Assembly: GCA_910577175.1 (NCBI GenBank)
Contig: CAJTLU010000016.1
Coordinates: 13,844 to 77,843 of the forward strand
From: an uncultured Lachnospiraceae bacterium
GTDB taxonomy: Bacteria; Bacillota; Clostridia; Lachnospirales; Lachnospiraceae
Direction: 5' to 3'
Length of the DNA: 64,000 nt
Shown here: piece by piece, positions 25,105 through 33,891 of the stretch
How positions within the stretch are numbered: the stretch's first letter is position 1
Layout of the letters: every line of letters begins with the position of its first letter
Notes under the pieces: model-generated
Databases searched by the model: none
Seen by the model: only the letters and a program-made list of their open reading frames with translations
Told to the model about the DNA's origin: nothing
Position numbers and translations under genes: made by a program

Positions 25105-27348
25105 TTACCCCTGTCTGCTTCCGCCGCATATATCCTCTTCCGCATAATCTGCACTATCTATTTTACAGCTTCCCGCCTTAATTCCGTCTGCCGTAACAGT
25201 GCAGAGAATGCTTCCGGTCCGGTGTGCTTTACTTTTTACAATAAAGCCTATTCTTCCGCCCTCTAAGGATACCGGTGATTCCCCGATAAGCTCTGCCGGT
25301 CCGCTGACGCTTATCTTCACCTCATGGTCCGCGTACGGAAGCCGGGTTCCGTCTTTATCAAGAAGCTCTGCCGTTACGCAGGTCATATCTGCGCCATCGG
25401 CGAGAAGCGTATCATAATCCGGAGTAACTGCAAGCCTTGCAGGAGCCCCCGGAGTCCGTCGAACCGCCCGTGCTGCTTCTTTTCCCCCAATATACCCTAC
25501 CGCCTCAAGCTCACCCGGCTCAAAGACCAGCCCCTCAAACAAAAAGGCAGGATGCGGGATATTGGTATAACGTCCGGGGCTTCTTCTTCCCTGGGACTTC
25601 CCGTTTACAAAAAGCTCCACCTCATCACAGTTACTATAAATCTCCACCTCCGAAGGAGACTCCTCTGTCCAGTAGCCTGCTATGTAAAGGACAATTTCAT
25701 CGTCCGGAGCTTTCTGTGAACGGTATAAATAGGAAGCCGGTTTATCAAGTCTCCAAAGGTCATAAAGTCCGCTGTAAAACACATGCCCTGTGTGCATGTA
25801 ATTCACCTCATTGTTGTAATCAAACATGCTCCATGCAAAGCCCCCGGCGCAAAATTCATTGCCATAATAGTAATCCAGGGCTTCACCAAAAGACCTCGTA
25901 AACCTTGCCGCCGCATCCTCCCTGGCCCACGGATAGCCGTCTCCGCCCCAGTCCCCGGAATGCTCCGTTATAATATACGGCGTAAAGCGGGGGATTTCAG
26001 GATACCGGTAATTCACAGTATATAAATCCTCAATCTTTTCACTGCGTTCATAATCATCCCCCTGACGGACACCATGCGTCGGTCTTGAAGAATCAAGCTC
26101 CTTTGCAATTGCGGCGCTTGCGGTTACAAAATCATGGTTATCCCGGGATTCATTTACCCGCACTCCCCATGTCACAATGGACGGATGGTTTCTGTCACGT
26201 AGAATCATTTCCTTTACATTCGTCTTATATATCTCCTGCCATGCCTCCCCGCCGATGTGCTGCCAGCCGGGAGCCTCCTCAAATACGATAAGTCCTATCT
26301 CATCACAGCGGGAAAGAAACTCCGGCGCCTGTGGATAATGGGAACAGCGCACTGCATTAAATCCTGTCTCTTTAATCATGTTCGCATCACGGACCTGCAG
26401 CTTTCCGGGAACTGCCCTTCCCTGCCACGGCCACTGCTCATGCCGGTTTACTCCGCGAAGCTTTACCTTCTCCCCGTTCAGGTAAAATCCCTTTTCCGTA
26501 AACTCAAACCAGCGCAAACCGATTTTTGTTTCTAGCATATCAATAGCTTCCTCCTGTTTCAAAAGCAAAAGCTTAGCCGTGTACAGATATGGGGTATCCA
26601 CGCTCCAAAGATAAGGACATCCTATTTCCGGGGTTTGTGCTTCCAGCTTTATCTTCTCCCCTGCCGGGACTGTTATCCTGATACTTTCCGAAGCCGCCAC
26701 CTCGTTTCCCTGCGCGTCGCAGACACTAAAGCGGACCTCTGCTTCCTCCGCTGCTCCGGTAGTATTCTGCAGTGTTGCGCTACAGTTCACACTGCTGCTT
26801 CCTTCGGCTAAGCCGGGCGTCGTCAGAAAGATATCCTCAATATACATACTGTTTACTATCGTAAGCGTCACACCGCGGATAATACCCCCGAAAAGACAAT
26901 AATCTACATCCCCGCCCTCAGGAGGAATCTCTTCCTGTCTGGAAGAATCCACCCTTACCGCAATCACGTTGTCTTCATTTCCAAACCTGATTTTATCCGT
27001 TATATCAAAAGAAAATCCGGTATAAGCTCCCTTATGAATCCCGGCACGGACTCCGTTGACATAAACCTCCGCAACCGTTGCAACTCCCTGAAAGCCGACT
27101 ATCACGCGCATGCCGCAGCAATCCTCAGGAACAGTAAAATGGCGGCGGTACCAGGATACAAAACGATACGATTCTATCTGTTCCTGAAAATCATCGCCCT
27201 TATGTTTTTCCAAAACTTTGTTTGCATGAGGCAAAGTCACCGTTTTAAACGAACTATCATCAAAAAGCGGCATTTGTGCAGCTGCATCATCATGCGGGGA
27301 ATACCGCCATCCGGTATTAAAATTTATAACCTTCCTGTTCTCGTGCAT
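25105..27348 (-). CDS. Glycoside hydrolase family 2 protein (beta-galactosidase/glucuronidase-like)
   Basis: A 747 aa retaining glycosidase. Domains in order: sugar-binding jelly roll (about 10-165), immunoglobulin-like sandwich (170-280), TIM barrel (285-560), then C-terminal beta domains. The acid/base is E400 in TWGVRVNES and the nucleophile E462 in IITEHSG; WGVRVNE differs slightly from the usual WGxxNE. There is no signal peptide, so it is cytoplasmic and acts on imported oligosaccharides. It is divergently paired with an AraC regulator. Substrate (galactoside, glucuronide or other) cannot be fixed from sequence. No transporter gene is adjacent. Confidence 0.9.
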   Translation of the reverse strand: MHENRKVINFNTGWRYSPHDDAAAQMPLFDDSSFKTVTLPHANKVLEKHKGDDFQEQIESYRFVSWYRRHFTVPEDCCGMRVIVGFQGVATVAEVYVNGVRAGIHKGAYTGFSFDITDKIRFGNEDNVIAVRVDSSRQEEIPPEGGDVDYCLFGGIIRGVTLTIVNSMYIEDIFLTTPGLAEGSSSVNCSATLQNTTGAAEEAEVRFSVCDAQGNEVAASESIRITVPAGEKIKLEAQTPEIGCPYLWSVDTPYLYTAKLLLLKQEEAIDMLETKIGLRWFEFTEKGFYLNGEKVKLRGVNRHEQWPWQGRAVPGKLQVRDANMIKETGFNAVRCSHYPQAPEFLSRCDEIGLIVFEEAPGWQHIGGEAWQEIYKTNVKEMILRDRNHPSIVTWGVRVNESRDNHDFVTASAAIAKELDSSRPTHGVRQGDDYERSEKIEDLYTVNYRYPEIPRFTPYIITEHSGDWGGDGYPWAREDAAARFTRSFGEALDYYYGNEFCAGGFAWSMFDYNNEVNYMHTGHVFYSGLYDLWRLDKPASYLYRSQKAPDDEIVLYIAGYWTEESPSEVEIYSNCDEVELFVNGKSQGRRSPGRYTNIPHPAFLFEGLVFEPGELEAVGYIGGKEAARAVRRTPGAPARLAVTPDYDTLLADGADMTCVTAELLDKDGTRLPYADHEVKISVSGPAELIGESPVSLEGGRIGFIVKSKAHRTGSILCTVTADGIKAGSCKIDSADYAEEDICGGSRQG

Positions 27349-27430
27349 TTCTTCTTACCTCCATAAATTTATTTCTATATTCATATCCTATCTCATATAA
27401 AACCTAGTGTCAATCAAAGTATAATCAAAT

Positions 27431-27452
27431 CAATATTAGTATTTTAATATTG
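27431..27452. promoter_or_regulatory. Inverted repeat in the GH2/araC-type divergent region
   Basis: Perfect 8-base arms CAATATTA and TAATATTG separated by six bases, overlapping the first bases of the -35 element of the regulator promoter. A likely operator, for autoregulation or divergent control. Confidence 0.5.
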
Positions 27453-27478
27453 ACAAAGCTTCGCATAGCTACTACAAT
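27450..27478 (+). promoter_or_regulatory. Promoter of the AraC-type regulator
   Basis: Consensus TTGACA, a 17-base spacer and TACAAT on the plus strand, about 44 bases before the ATG of the AraC-type gene. Confidence 0.8.
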
Positions 27479-27521
27479 AGAGCAAAAACTACGACAGTAA
27501 AAAAGGAACGGAGGTTTAAGC

Positions 27522-28358
27522 ATGGCTTCAAAAAAAATGATTTTTTCAGTCATAACAGGGATGGAGGAACGTTTTCCTTACTATGCGGCAGGCGTCGGTC
27601 TGGACTATGAACAGGAGGCCATTACCAGACCCCAGGGGCATCCTGAATTTCAATGGATTCAATGCCGCAGCGGAAAGGGAGAGCTGTTTCTTGGAGAAAG
27701 CTGCTATACGGTGGAAGCAGGACAGGGCATGCTGCTCTTTCCGGAGGAGCCCCATTCCTACCACGCTATTGACGGAGAATGGAGGGTAGACTGGATTATT
27801 TTTCATGGACAGGGAGTTGCAGACTTTTTTACGCGGGTCATGGGCATGAAGCGCTCCGGTGTCTGGTATGTTTCTTCACTGACTAAAATTATAGAAAAAA
27901 TCACAGAACTGTATTTTGCCATCCAACACGGAGCTTCCGCTGCACATACCTGCTCAAGCCTTACCTATGAAGTCCTGCTCGACATTATGGCACTGACATC
28001 AAAAAATGAGCGTTCTTCCTTTGATATCCGCTTCCGCAAAATTGAGCTGGTCACCCGCTTTATTAACGAAAACTACAGCCGCCCGCTTCCTCTTGATGAG
28101 CTTGCAGCAATCGCCGGAATAACGCCGCAATATCTTTGTGTTCTTTTTAAAAAATTTACTTCGCTCACCGTATCTGACTATATCAATCTGACAAGAATCC
28201 GCAAAAGCAAAGAATTGCTTCTGGGTAACGAAACAATGCTTGTCAGGGAAGCTGCGCGGCTTTCCGGCTATAATGATGAAAGCTATTTTTGTGCGATGTT
28301 CCGTAAATACGAGAAAATGACGCCCTTGGAGTTCTGCGGACGATACAGGGAGGCTTAA
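27522..28358 (+). CDS. AraC-family transcriptional regulator
   Basis: A 278 aa regulator. The N-terminal cupin-like sensor (about 20-150, with the HPEFQWIQCRSGKG and LLFPEEPHSYHA strands) binds an effector, probably a sugar. The C-terminal AraC domain has two helix-turn-helix units (LPLDELAAIAGITPQYLCVLFKK and VREAARLSGYNDESYFCAMFRK). GGAGG precedes the ATG. It is the only intact plus-strand gene between the ribosomal blocks and is divergent from the GH2 gene, its likely target. Confidence 0.93.
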   Translation: MASKKMIFSVITGMEERFPYYAAGVGLDYEQEAITRPQGHPEFQWIQCRSGKGELFLGESCYTVEAGQGMLLFPEEPHSYHAIDGEWRVDWIIFHGQGVADFFTRVMGMKRSGVWYVSSLTKIIEKITELYFAIQHGASAAHTCSSLTYEVLLDIMALTSKNERSSFDIRFRKIELVTRFINENYSRPLPLDELAAIAGITPQYLCVLFKKFTSLTVSDYINLTRIRKSKELLLGNETMLVREAARLSGYNDESYFCAMFRKYEKMTPLEFCGRYREA

Positions 28359-28382
28359 TCCCCTCCCCTGCTAACCTGGACG

Positions 28383-29171
28383 CTATGACGCAATATCCTT
28401 CCTCCCGTACCTGAGGAACGCCGCCGCGATTCCGGCGGCGGTAAATACAAGACCCGCGGCAAGATACCCTGTGGGAATACTCCCGTTTACAATAATATCT
28501 GCGCTGTCCGTGTAGCCGAAGGGCGTAATGTATTTCAAAAATCTTGCGTTCTCCGTCAGATTTGCAGCAATGTTGAAAAAATAAAACAACGCGGCAAGGC
28601 CAAGACCGATTCCGGCTCCGCTCCCCTTAAGAAACGCTGAAATACCGAAACAGACCGCCGCCGTTTCAAGCTGCATGATACCATAGGAAAGAAACATCTG
28701 CGTCATCGGCTTTATTTCAGGCGATTCCCCTATCAAGAGAACGGCAAGGGCAGTAGCTCCGACAGCTGCTGCATTCAGCAGCATTACTTGTACAAATATT
28801 GCAGCAAGCTTCTGCAGCACAACCTTAGAACGGCTGATCGGATGTGTAAACAGAAACTCCGCCGTATACTCCTTTTCCTCCTTTGCAAGAGCGGAACTGC
28901 CAAGGAACGCTGCAAAAAATGCCCCGCCAAGACCAAGTATATTTCCGCACTCCACACCAAAAAATCCGGTAAATTCACCAAAATTAATTTTATCCATTCC
29001 AAATGCGGCAGAAAATCCGCCCATATCAGCAAAGGCGCTGCTTAATTCACCCATCTGCTTTGCCATCTCCGGATAAATCAGAATGCAAAGCCCGAGCATC
29101 AATACAATAATTGCAGTCCATATCATAAGTGCAGTCCTTCCCTGCCTTAGCTCGTGCCTGAGAACTATCAT
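28383..29171 (-). CDS. ABC-2 type transporter permease
   Basis: A 262 aa membrane protein with about six helices (for example TALMIWTAIIVLMLGLCIL, ILGLGGAFFAAFLG and AAGLVFTAAGIAAAFL). It ends in a short basic tail. LAKEEKEYTAEFLFTHPISR is the cytoplasmic coupling loop seen in ABC-2 family exporters. Its ATG overlaps the stop of the ATPase gene (ATGA), so it is the membrane part of that transporter. Substrate unknown. The gene is convergent with the AraC-type gene, with a hairpin of GGGAGG/CCTCCC at the meeting point. Confidence 0.9.
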   Translation of the reverse strand: MIVLRHELRQGRTALMIWTAIIVLMLGLCILIYPEMAKQMGELSSAFADMGGFSAAFGMDKINFGEFTGFFGVECGNILGLGGAFFAAFLGSSALAKEEKEYTAEFLFTHPISRSKVVLQKLAAIFVQVMLLNAAAVGATALAVLLIGESPEIKPMTQMFLSYGIMQLETAAVCFGISAFLKGSGAGIGLGLAALFYFFNIAANLTENARFLKYITPFGYTDSADIIVNGSIPTGYLAAGLVFTAAGIAAAFLRYGRKDIAS

Positions 29172-30043
29172 TTCCCTTCCTCCTTGTAGTAATGCATGAT
29201 GATTTCCTCCAAATCCGGCTCAGTAATCGTTACATCGGTTACCGTCATACCGGCAAGCGCCTGTAACAGCGCGGCAGCCTCTCCGCTGTATAAAAACCGG
29301 ACCGTATCTCCCTCTGTCGTTACATTCCGGACGCCATCAAGGGCAGGCGGGGCAGAAACACCCCCGAGGGTTACATTTTTCGCATACATATCCCCCAGCT
29401 TATCTATGGCATCACAGACCAGGAGCCTGCCTCCGCGGATGACGGCGGCATGTCTGCAATACCGCTGTATTTCCGAAAGGACATGGGAAGAAAGAAAAAT
29501 TGTCGCTCCCTTGGCGTTGCGTTCCTCCAAAATCGCATAGAACTCCCTCTGCATCAGCGGGTCCAGCCCGCTCGTCGGTTCGTCAAGAATGCACAGACGC
29601 GGATTGTGCTGTAAGGCACAGACAATTGATACCTTCTTCCGGTTCCCAAGAGACAGTTCTCTGATTTTTTTCTTCGTATCCAGCGCAAGCCTTTCACAAA
29701 GCTGCGCCGCCTCTTTTGCACAGTCCCTGCCCCTCAACCCGGCAGAATAACGGATTATCCCGCCCACCCTCTCATTAGGATAAAAACAGGCTTCAGACGG
29801 CATATACCCGATATCTGCAAGCACTTCCTCTCTTTTCCCACGGATATCCCTTCCAAAAATATCCGCCGTTCCGCCTGTCGGCGTAAGCAGACCTAACAGG
29901 GTACGGATTGTGGTACTTTTCCCCGCGCCATTCGGACCGATAAATCCAAAAAAATCCCCCTCCGGCACAGTAAGATTGATATCGGTAATCCCTCTGGACT
30001 TTCCATAATATTTTGTCAGGGAAACGGTTCTGATTGCTTCCAT
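29168..30043 (-). CDS. ABC transporter ATP-binding protein
   Basis: ATPase of 291 aa. Walker A GPNGAGKST, Q-loop MPSEACFYPNE, signature LSLGNRKKVSIVCAL, Walker B CILDEPTSGLDP and H-loop SSHVLSEIQ are present. A C-terminal 80-residue domain follows, common in exporters of this type. The LSLGN signature is a variant shared by drug and peptide efflux ATPases. It begins one base after the TetR-type gene stop and overlaps the permease gene, so regulator, ATPase and permease form one transcript. Confidence 0.93.
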   Translation of the reverse strand: MEAIRTVSLTKYYGKSRGITDINLTVPEGDFFGFIGPNGAGKSTTIRTLLGLLTPTGGTADIFGRDIRGKREEVLADIGYMPSEACFYPNERVGGIIRYSAGLRGRDCAKEAAQLCERLALDTKKKIRELSLGNRKKVSIVCALQHNPRLCILDEPTSGLDPLMQREFYAILEERNAKGATIFLSSHVLSEIQRYCRHAAVIRGGRLLVCDAIDKLGDMYAKNVTLGGVSAPPALDGVRNVTTEGDTVRFLYSGEAAALLQALAGMTVTDVTITEPDLEEIIMHYYKEEGK

Positions 30044-30044
30044 T

Positions 30045-30662
30045 TTACTTCTCCTTTTTCAGATAAATATTTTTCCAGAAAGACAACATCTCATTGAAAT
30101 CCTTCTCCAGCTTAGAAACGTCCAACTCCGTGTCACATTGGAAAATCTCCCAGAGATATCCCTCCGATGCCAGATACATCTCCCGGTACATCAGCCTGAG
30201 ATTTAATCCCGGAACAAATCTTTCCGGGTCAATCCGGAAAAGCGCCTCCTGTGCCTTACGCTCAAAATAGGACTGATAGCTTTTCTGTATCTCCTGCCGG
30301 ATTTCAGGCTCCTTTTCATAAAACGCCTTGATGACAAAGGCTGTCATTTTCGGGTACTTCCTCATCATCCTAAGCTTCGCCTTCATCCCGCGCTCCATCA
30401 TCTCAAAAAGGTCGTCCGGCTCATAGCAGCCATACCGGGTAAGATACTCCATCGTTATACTGCACGCCTTATCCCACAGAAACAAATATAATTCCTTTTT
30501 ATTTTGAAAATAATGAAACAACAGCGACTTACTGATTCCTGCCTCATCGGCAATTTCCTTCACCGGACTCTTACGGTAAGAGTTCTGTGAAAAGACAAGA
30601 AAACCCGCATTGATTATCCTCTGCTGCTTCTCCTCCGGAAGCAGATAAAACTTGTCATTCAT
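30045..30662 (-). CDS. TetR-family transcriptional regulator
   Basis: A regulator of about 205 aa. The N-terminal helix-turn-helix is in SPVKEIADEAGISKSLLFHYFQNKKELY. The rest is a helical ligand-binding and dimerisation domain with little conserved sequence. I chose the ATG at 30662 (MNDKFYLLPEEK) because GAGGTG lies seven bases upstream. It is the first gene of the ABC operon and is preceded by a perfect palindrome straddling its own -10 box, so self-repression is likely. Confidence 0.9.
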   Translation of the reverse strand: MNDKFYLLPEEKQQRIINAGFLVFSQNSYRKSPVKEIADEAGISKSLLFHYFQNKKELYLFLWDKACSITMEYLTRYGCYEPDDLFEMMERGMKAKLRMMRKYPKMTAFVIKAFYEKEPEIRQEIQKSYQSYFERKAQEALFRIDPERFVPGLNLRLMYREMYLASEGYLWEIFQCDTELDVSKLEKDFNEMLSFWKNIYLKKEK

Positions 30663-30681
30663 AGCATTCACCTCATTGTCC

Positions 30682-30719
30682 AAAACGGTCTATTTCATTA
30701 TAAAACCATTGACCGTTTT
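30682..30719. promoter_or_regulatory. TetR-type operator around the -10 of the regulator-ABC operon
   Basis: Nine-base perfect inverted repeats AAAACGGTC (30682-30690) and GACCGTTTT (30711-30719) with a 20-base spacer. A minus-strand TATAAT (30697-30702) lies between the arms. Binding here would block the promoter of the TetR/ABC operon. Confidence 0.65.
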
Positions 30720-30920
30720 TGAGAAGACCCTGCCTGCTTGATACGCGGCGTCTGTCATTTTATGCGAAAATCATTCGAAACTATGCGGATTTTATTAGAA
30801 ATTACTCTGAATTATTAGAAAAAGTAGATGTATGTCCGGGCGGAACAGCCGTTTTCAGGCAGTGTTATTGTATTGGGACATGCTCCGCCTCCCTTCTGTC
30901 AAAAAGCGGATAAAGCCTGT

Positions 30921-31762
30921 TCATTTCAAGCCTATCTCTTTCAGAACCTCGTTTGTAGTGATTCCTTTGTCTTCGTACTTAAGTTCGGGCAAAGCAAACG
31001 GCAGGGGCGCCCGATTGTCAAGCCAGATGAGCTTATCGTTTCTCCTCAGTCTTTCCGTGTTCCGGAGAACAGACTCTCTTACAGACGGTTTCTTAATATT
31101 TTCCGTATTCGCAAGGATATTTTCCAGGCTCCCGAACTCGTTTAACAATAGCGCTGCCGTTTTCACCCCGACCTTATCCGCCCCCTTGATGTTATCTGCG
31201 GCATCGCCGGTCAGCGCCTTGAACTCCACATATTGCGAAGGTGTAATCCCAAATCTCTCCTTTATGTAATCCGGGGTACACAGAACCGTACTTTCCCCAC
31301 GATACCGGAGTACCGAAACCCTTTCGGTAATAAGCTGGAAAAAATCACTGTCCATGGATGAAATAATAATCTCATTTGCCTGCGAGACAGTCAGTGCATA
31401 CCCGGCAATCACGTCATCTGCCTCGCAGGAGGTCGTCTCCGTATGCCGGATGCCAAGGTAATCCAGCGCAGCGCAAATATCCGGCAGCTGTGAAAACGGT
31501 ACTTCCTCCTCCGGTCTCCCGCTATAGTCCGGCCGTTTTGCCTTATAATCAGCATCCAAAGCCGTGCGGCTGTTCTCATGCTCCCCGTCAAACAATACAA
31601 CAAGATACGTCGGCTCTGTCCGGCGGATGATTTTTAACAACGCGCCCACAAAGCCAAGCGTCCCCTGAATGGCTTTCCCCTGTTCATTTACATCCGCGCA
31701 GGCATACCAAAAAACATCTGAAATAGCAGGTTGCTGCCATCCACAATCAGAAAACGGTTCAT
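30921..31762 (-). pseudogene. 5'-3' exonuclease (Pol I N-terminal domain type), frameshifted near its 5' end
   Basis: The intended start is the ATG at 31762, overlapping the stop of the MFS gene (ATGA): NRFLIVDGSNLLFQMFFGMP is the normal beginning, with the first metal-binding aspartate. That frame stops at a TAA (31688-31690) after 24 codons. The rest of the protein continues in another frame from NEQGKAIQGTLGFVGALL onwards and is intact to the end: VVLFDGEHENSR, CEADDVIAGYA, SSMDSDFFQL and the helix-hairpin-helix GDAADNIKGADKVGVKTA. One missing base near 31690 explains it. It is a recent mutation, a sequence error or, less likely, a programmed shift. Flap/5' nuclease role in DNA or RNA processing. 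Confidence 0.8.
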
Positions 31763-33003
31763 GCCGCCTCCCCGCTTTCGTCCAGGACAGCAAAGGTTTT
31801 TTTGGAATACAGTGAAATCCCCATTGCCAGAACCGCTGCACCAATCATTACAACATAAGGCTTATCGGAAAAGGTATCGAATAACAGTCCGTAAACCGCC
31901 TGCCCTACAGGCTGGGAGCTGCTTGAAACGGCAATGATGACCGCCATGATTTTTCCAAGAAGCTGCGGCGGGGTCTGCCGCTGCACCGCTGTCAACAGTG
32001 ACACGCTGAGCATCGTGGAGGCACACATTGCCCCGAAGCTTGCGGCGGTTATTACAATGTAACTGATGCCTGCCGGTACTGCTTCCAACAGGGAAACCCC
32101 CATGAAAAACGCCATCAGCGAGCATACGATAAGAATAAACCAGCCGTTTTTCAGGCGCATTTTTTCTGCCGCCGCGCCTGCAATAATTCCGCCTGCAAGA
32201 CCGCCCAGTCCCATCGCTCCCTGCGTGATTCCGAGGACGGTATCGGACATTCCCAGAACCTGCACAACCATCACAGGAATGCCTACAATCATTGCCGCAG
32301 AGAATACCAAATTAAACAGCACAAGGATTCCAAGCACTGAACGAAGCACCGGTTTTTCATTTTTCACGAACCGGACACTCTCCGACAGGTCAGCGCCTGC
32401 CGAACAAAAGATACTTTTTCCGTCCGAGCTTTTTACAAAGGGAATGTGTATAAAAAGCTCCATCACTGCTGAAAAAACAAAGCAGCCCACACTGATAAAA
32501 AGGATTGGCATGATTCCGAACGCGCCGAACAAAACGCCGCCAATGACCGGTCCGAGCAGCCCTGCAAGCGTACTTACCATATTGATGACCGCATTCCCCT
32601 GCATCAGCCGCTCCCGCTCGGTAATCAGCGGGATGCTTGCCTGGACGGCAGGCTGATAAATACCAGATATTCCGTAGAGAAGCATCAGCACGACAATCAT
32701 CAGCGGCACAAGGGAAAGCCTTCCTATCGCAAAACAAAACAACAGGATGATTGCCGCCGTTGTAAAATCCAGCACAACCATAATATTCCGCTTGTTTTTC
32801 CGGTCGGCAATCACTCCGCCAAAAAGGGAAAAAATTACCACGGGAATAAAGGAACAGGCAGTCACCGCGCCAAACAGGGAAGAAGAATCCGTTTCACGGA
32901 GCAGATACAGCGGCAGGGCAAACCGCAGTATCGCGTTGCCAAACAGTGAGATAATCTGCCCGATTACTACCATTGTAAAATCACGTTGAAAAAGCTTTTT
33001 CAT
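31759..33003 (-). CDS. MFS transporter, drug-efflux type (MefA/MFS_3-like)
   Basis: A 414 aa protein with about twelve membrane helices. The motif-A-like loop FGGVIADRKNKRNIMV (between helices 2 and 3) and a second copy near 290 support the Major Facilitator fold. The pattern VVIGQIISLFGNAILRFALPLYLL at the start is typical of macrolide-efflux-like clostridial MFS proteins. It exchanges protons for a small molecule; the substrate is unknown. A TetR-type gene lies 133 bases upstream, and an operator-like palindrome in the gap sits in its promoter. Confidence 0.9.
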   Translation of the reverse strand: MKKLFQRDFTMVVIGQIISLFGNAILRFALPLYLLRETDSSSLFGAVTACSFIPVVIFSLFGGVIADRKNKRNIMVVLDFTTAAIILLFCFAIGRLSLVPLMIVVLMLLYGISGIYQPAVQASIPLITERERLMQGNAVINMVSTLAGLLGPVIGGVLFGAFGIMPILFISVGCFVFSAVMELFIHIPFVKSSDGKSIFCSAGADLSESVRFVKNEKPVLRSVLGILVLFNLVFSAAMIVGIPVMVVQVLGMSDTVLGITQGAMGLGGLAGGIIAGAAAEKMRLKNGWFILIVCSLMAFFMGVSLLEAVPAGISYIVITAASFGAMCASTMLSVSLLTAVQRQTPPQLLGKIMAVIIAVSSSSQPVGQAVYGLLFDTFSDKPYVVMIGAAVLAMGISLYSKKTFAVLDESGEAA

Positions 33004-33056
33004 ACTCAGACCTCCATTTTATCAATTTTGTTTCCATAATAATCTCCCTTCTTATA

Positions 33057-33074
33057 ATACCAACCGTCGGTATG
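33057..33074. promoter_or_regulatory. Operator-like palindrome in the MFS promoter
   Basis: ATACC and GGTAT arms around seven bases, within a likely minus-strand promoter (TTTACA, 16 bases, TATAAG). The half-site CATACCG is repeated in the operator of the TetR-type gene (33809-33823), suggesting one repressor for both. Confidence 0.55.
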
Positions 33075-33136
33075 TAAATAAGTAAATTTTTTCTGCCCTG
33101 TTCCGGACAGAAAATGATATGTGCTATGACCTTCCT

Positions 33137-33805
33137 TTATTTACTTTTCTGATAAAGCTCTGCGAGACTGCGAAGCCGCTCAAATACGCCCTCGTCCAGA
33201 ATATCCAGTCCGAAACCCCGCAGCATTCTGTCGTATATCACACACTTTCGGTAAACCTTTTCAGGCGTATCATCAAAAATCATCGAATCCAGCCAGATAT
33301 TTCCCACCAGCATAATCAGCTCTGCAAGCTCTTCGGGATACTCGGTCTGAATCGAGCCGTCCTCTATTCCCTGCTGAATAATCGGCAGGACATAGCCAGG
33401 AGCAACACCTTCTATCGTCTCCTTCAAAATACTGAACACCAGTGCCGGACTGGAACCAAGATTCGGCGCTGCGGCAAAAATTTCATCATGGACAGAACGG
33501 TTTACGGAATCGCTCAGAAGCTTTTTCAGCTTTTCCTTGCCCGTCATACCGGTACAGTTCCTTATCTCAAAAAGCGTTTTGTTGGACTGCTCCGTCATCT
33601 TATTTGTCGCCGCGACCAGTATCTCTTCCTTCGACTTAAAATGATGATAGATGGCGCCCTTGCTCAGTCCGCCAAGATTGTCAATAATATCCTGAATCGA
33701 GGTATGCTCGTAGCCCTTCTCCATAAAAAGCCGCAATGCGGTTTCAAGAATAAGATTTATGGTTTCTTCAGGATATTTATTCCTTGCCAATTCAAAGCCC
33801 TCCAT
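33137..33805 (-). CDS. TetR-family transcriptional regulator
   Basis: A 222 aa regulator. The DNA-binding domain is NLILETALRLFMEKGYEHTS followed by IQDIIDNLGGLSKGAIYHHFKSKEEIL, close to the PF00440 consensus. The C-terminal part is a ligand pocket of unknown specificity. It is followed by the MFS transporter, whose promoter carries a similar palindrome. Its own promoter has an operator just after the -10. The pair most likely forms a ligand-induced efflux system. Confidence 0.93.
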   Translation of the reverse strand: MEGFELARNKYPEETINLILETALRLFMEKGYEHTSIQDIIDNLGGLSKGAIYHHFKSKEEILVAATNKMTEQSNKTLFEIRNCTGMTGKEKLKKLLSDSVNRSVHDEIFAAAPNLGSSPALVFSILKETIEGVAPGYVLPIIQQGIEDGSIQTEYPEELAELIMLVGNIWLDSMIFDDTPEKVYRKCVIYDRMLRGFGLDILDEGVFERLRSLAELYQKSK

Positions 33806-33808
33806 TTA

Positions 33809-33857
33809 CATACTAACGGTATGTTTATGTTATACGACAATCCCGCTCTTTTGTCAA
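33809..33857 (-). promoter_or_regulatory. Promoter and operator of the TetR-type gene
   Basis: TTGACA (33852-33857), a 17-base spacer and TATAAC (33829-33834) on the minus strand, then the near-palindrome CATAC/GTATG at 33809-33823 around the start point. Expected to be autoregulated. Confidence 0.7.
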
Positions 33858-33891
33858 GTCCTTTTTCCCTGTAAGCTGCATCCCGTTTTTG

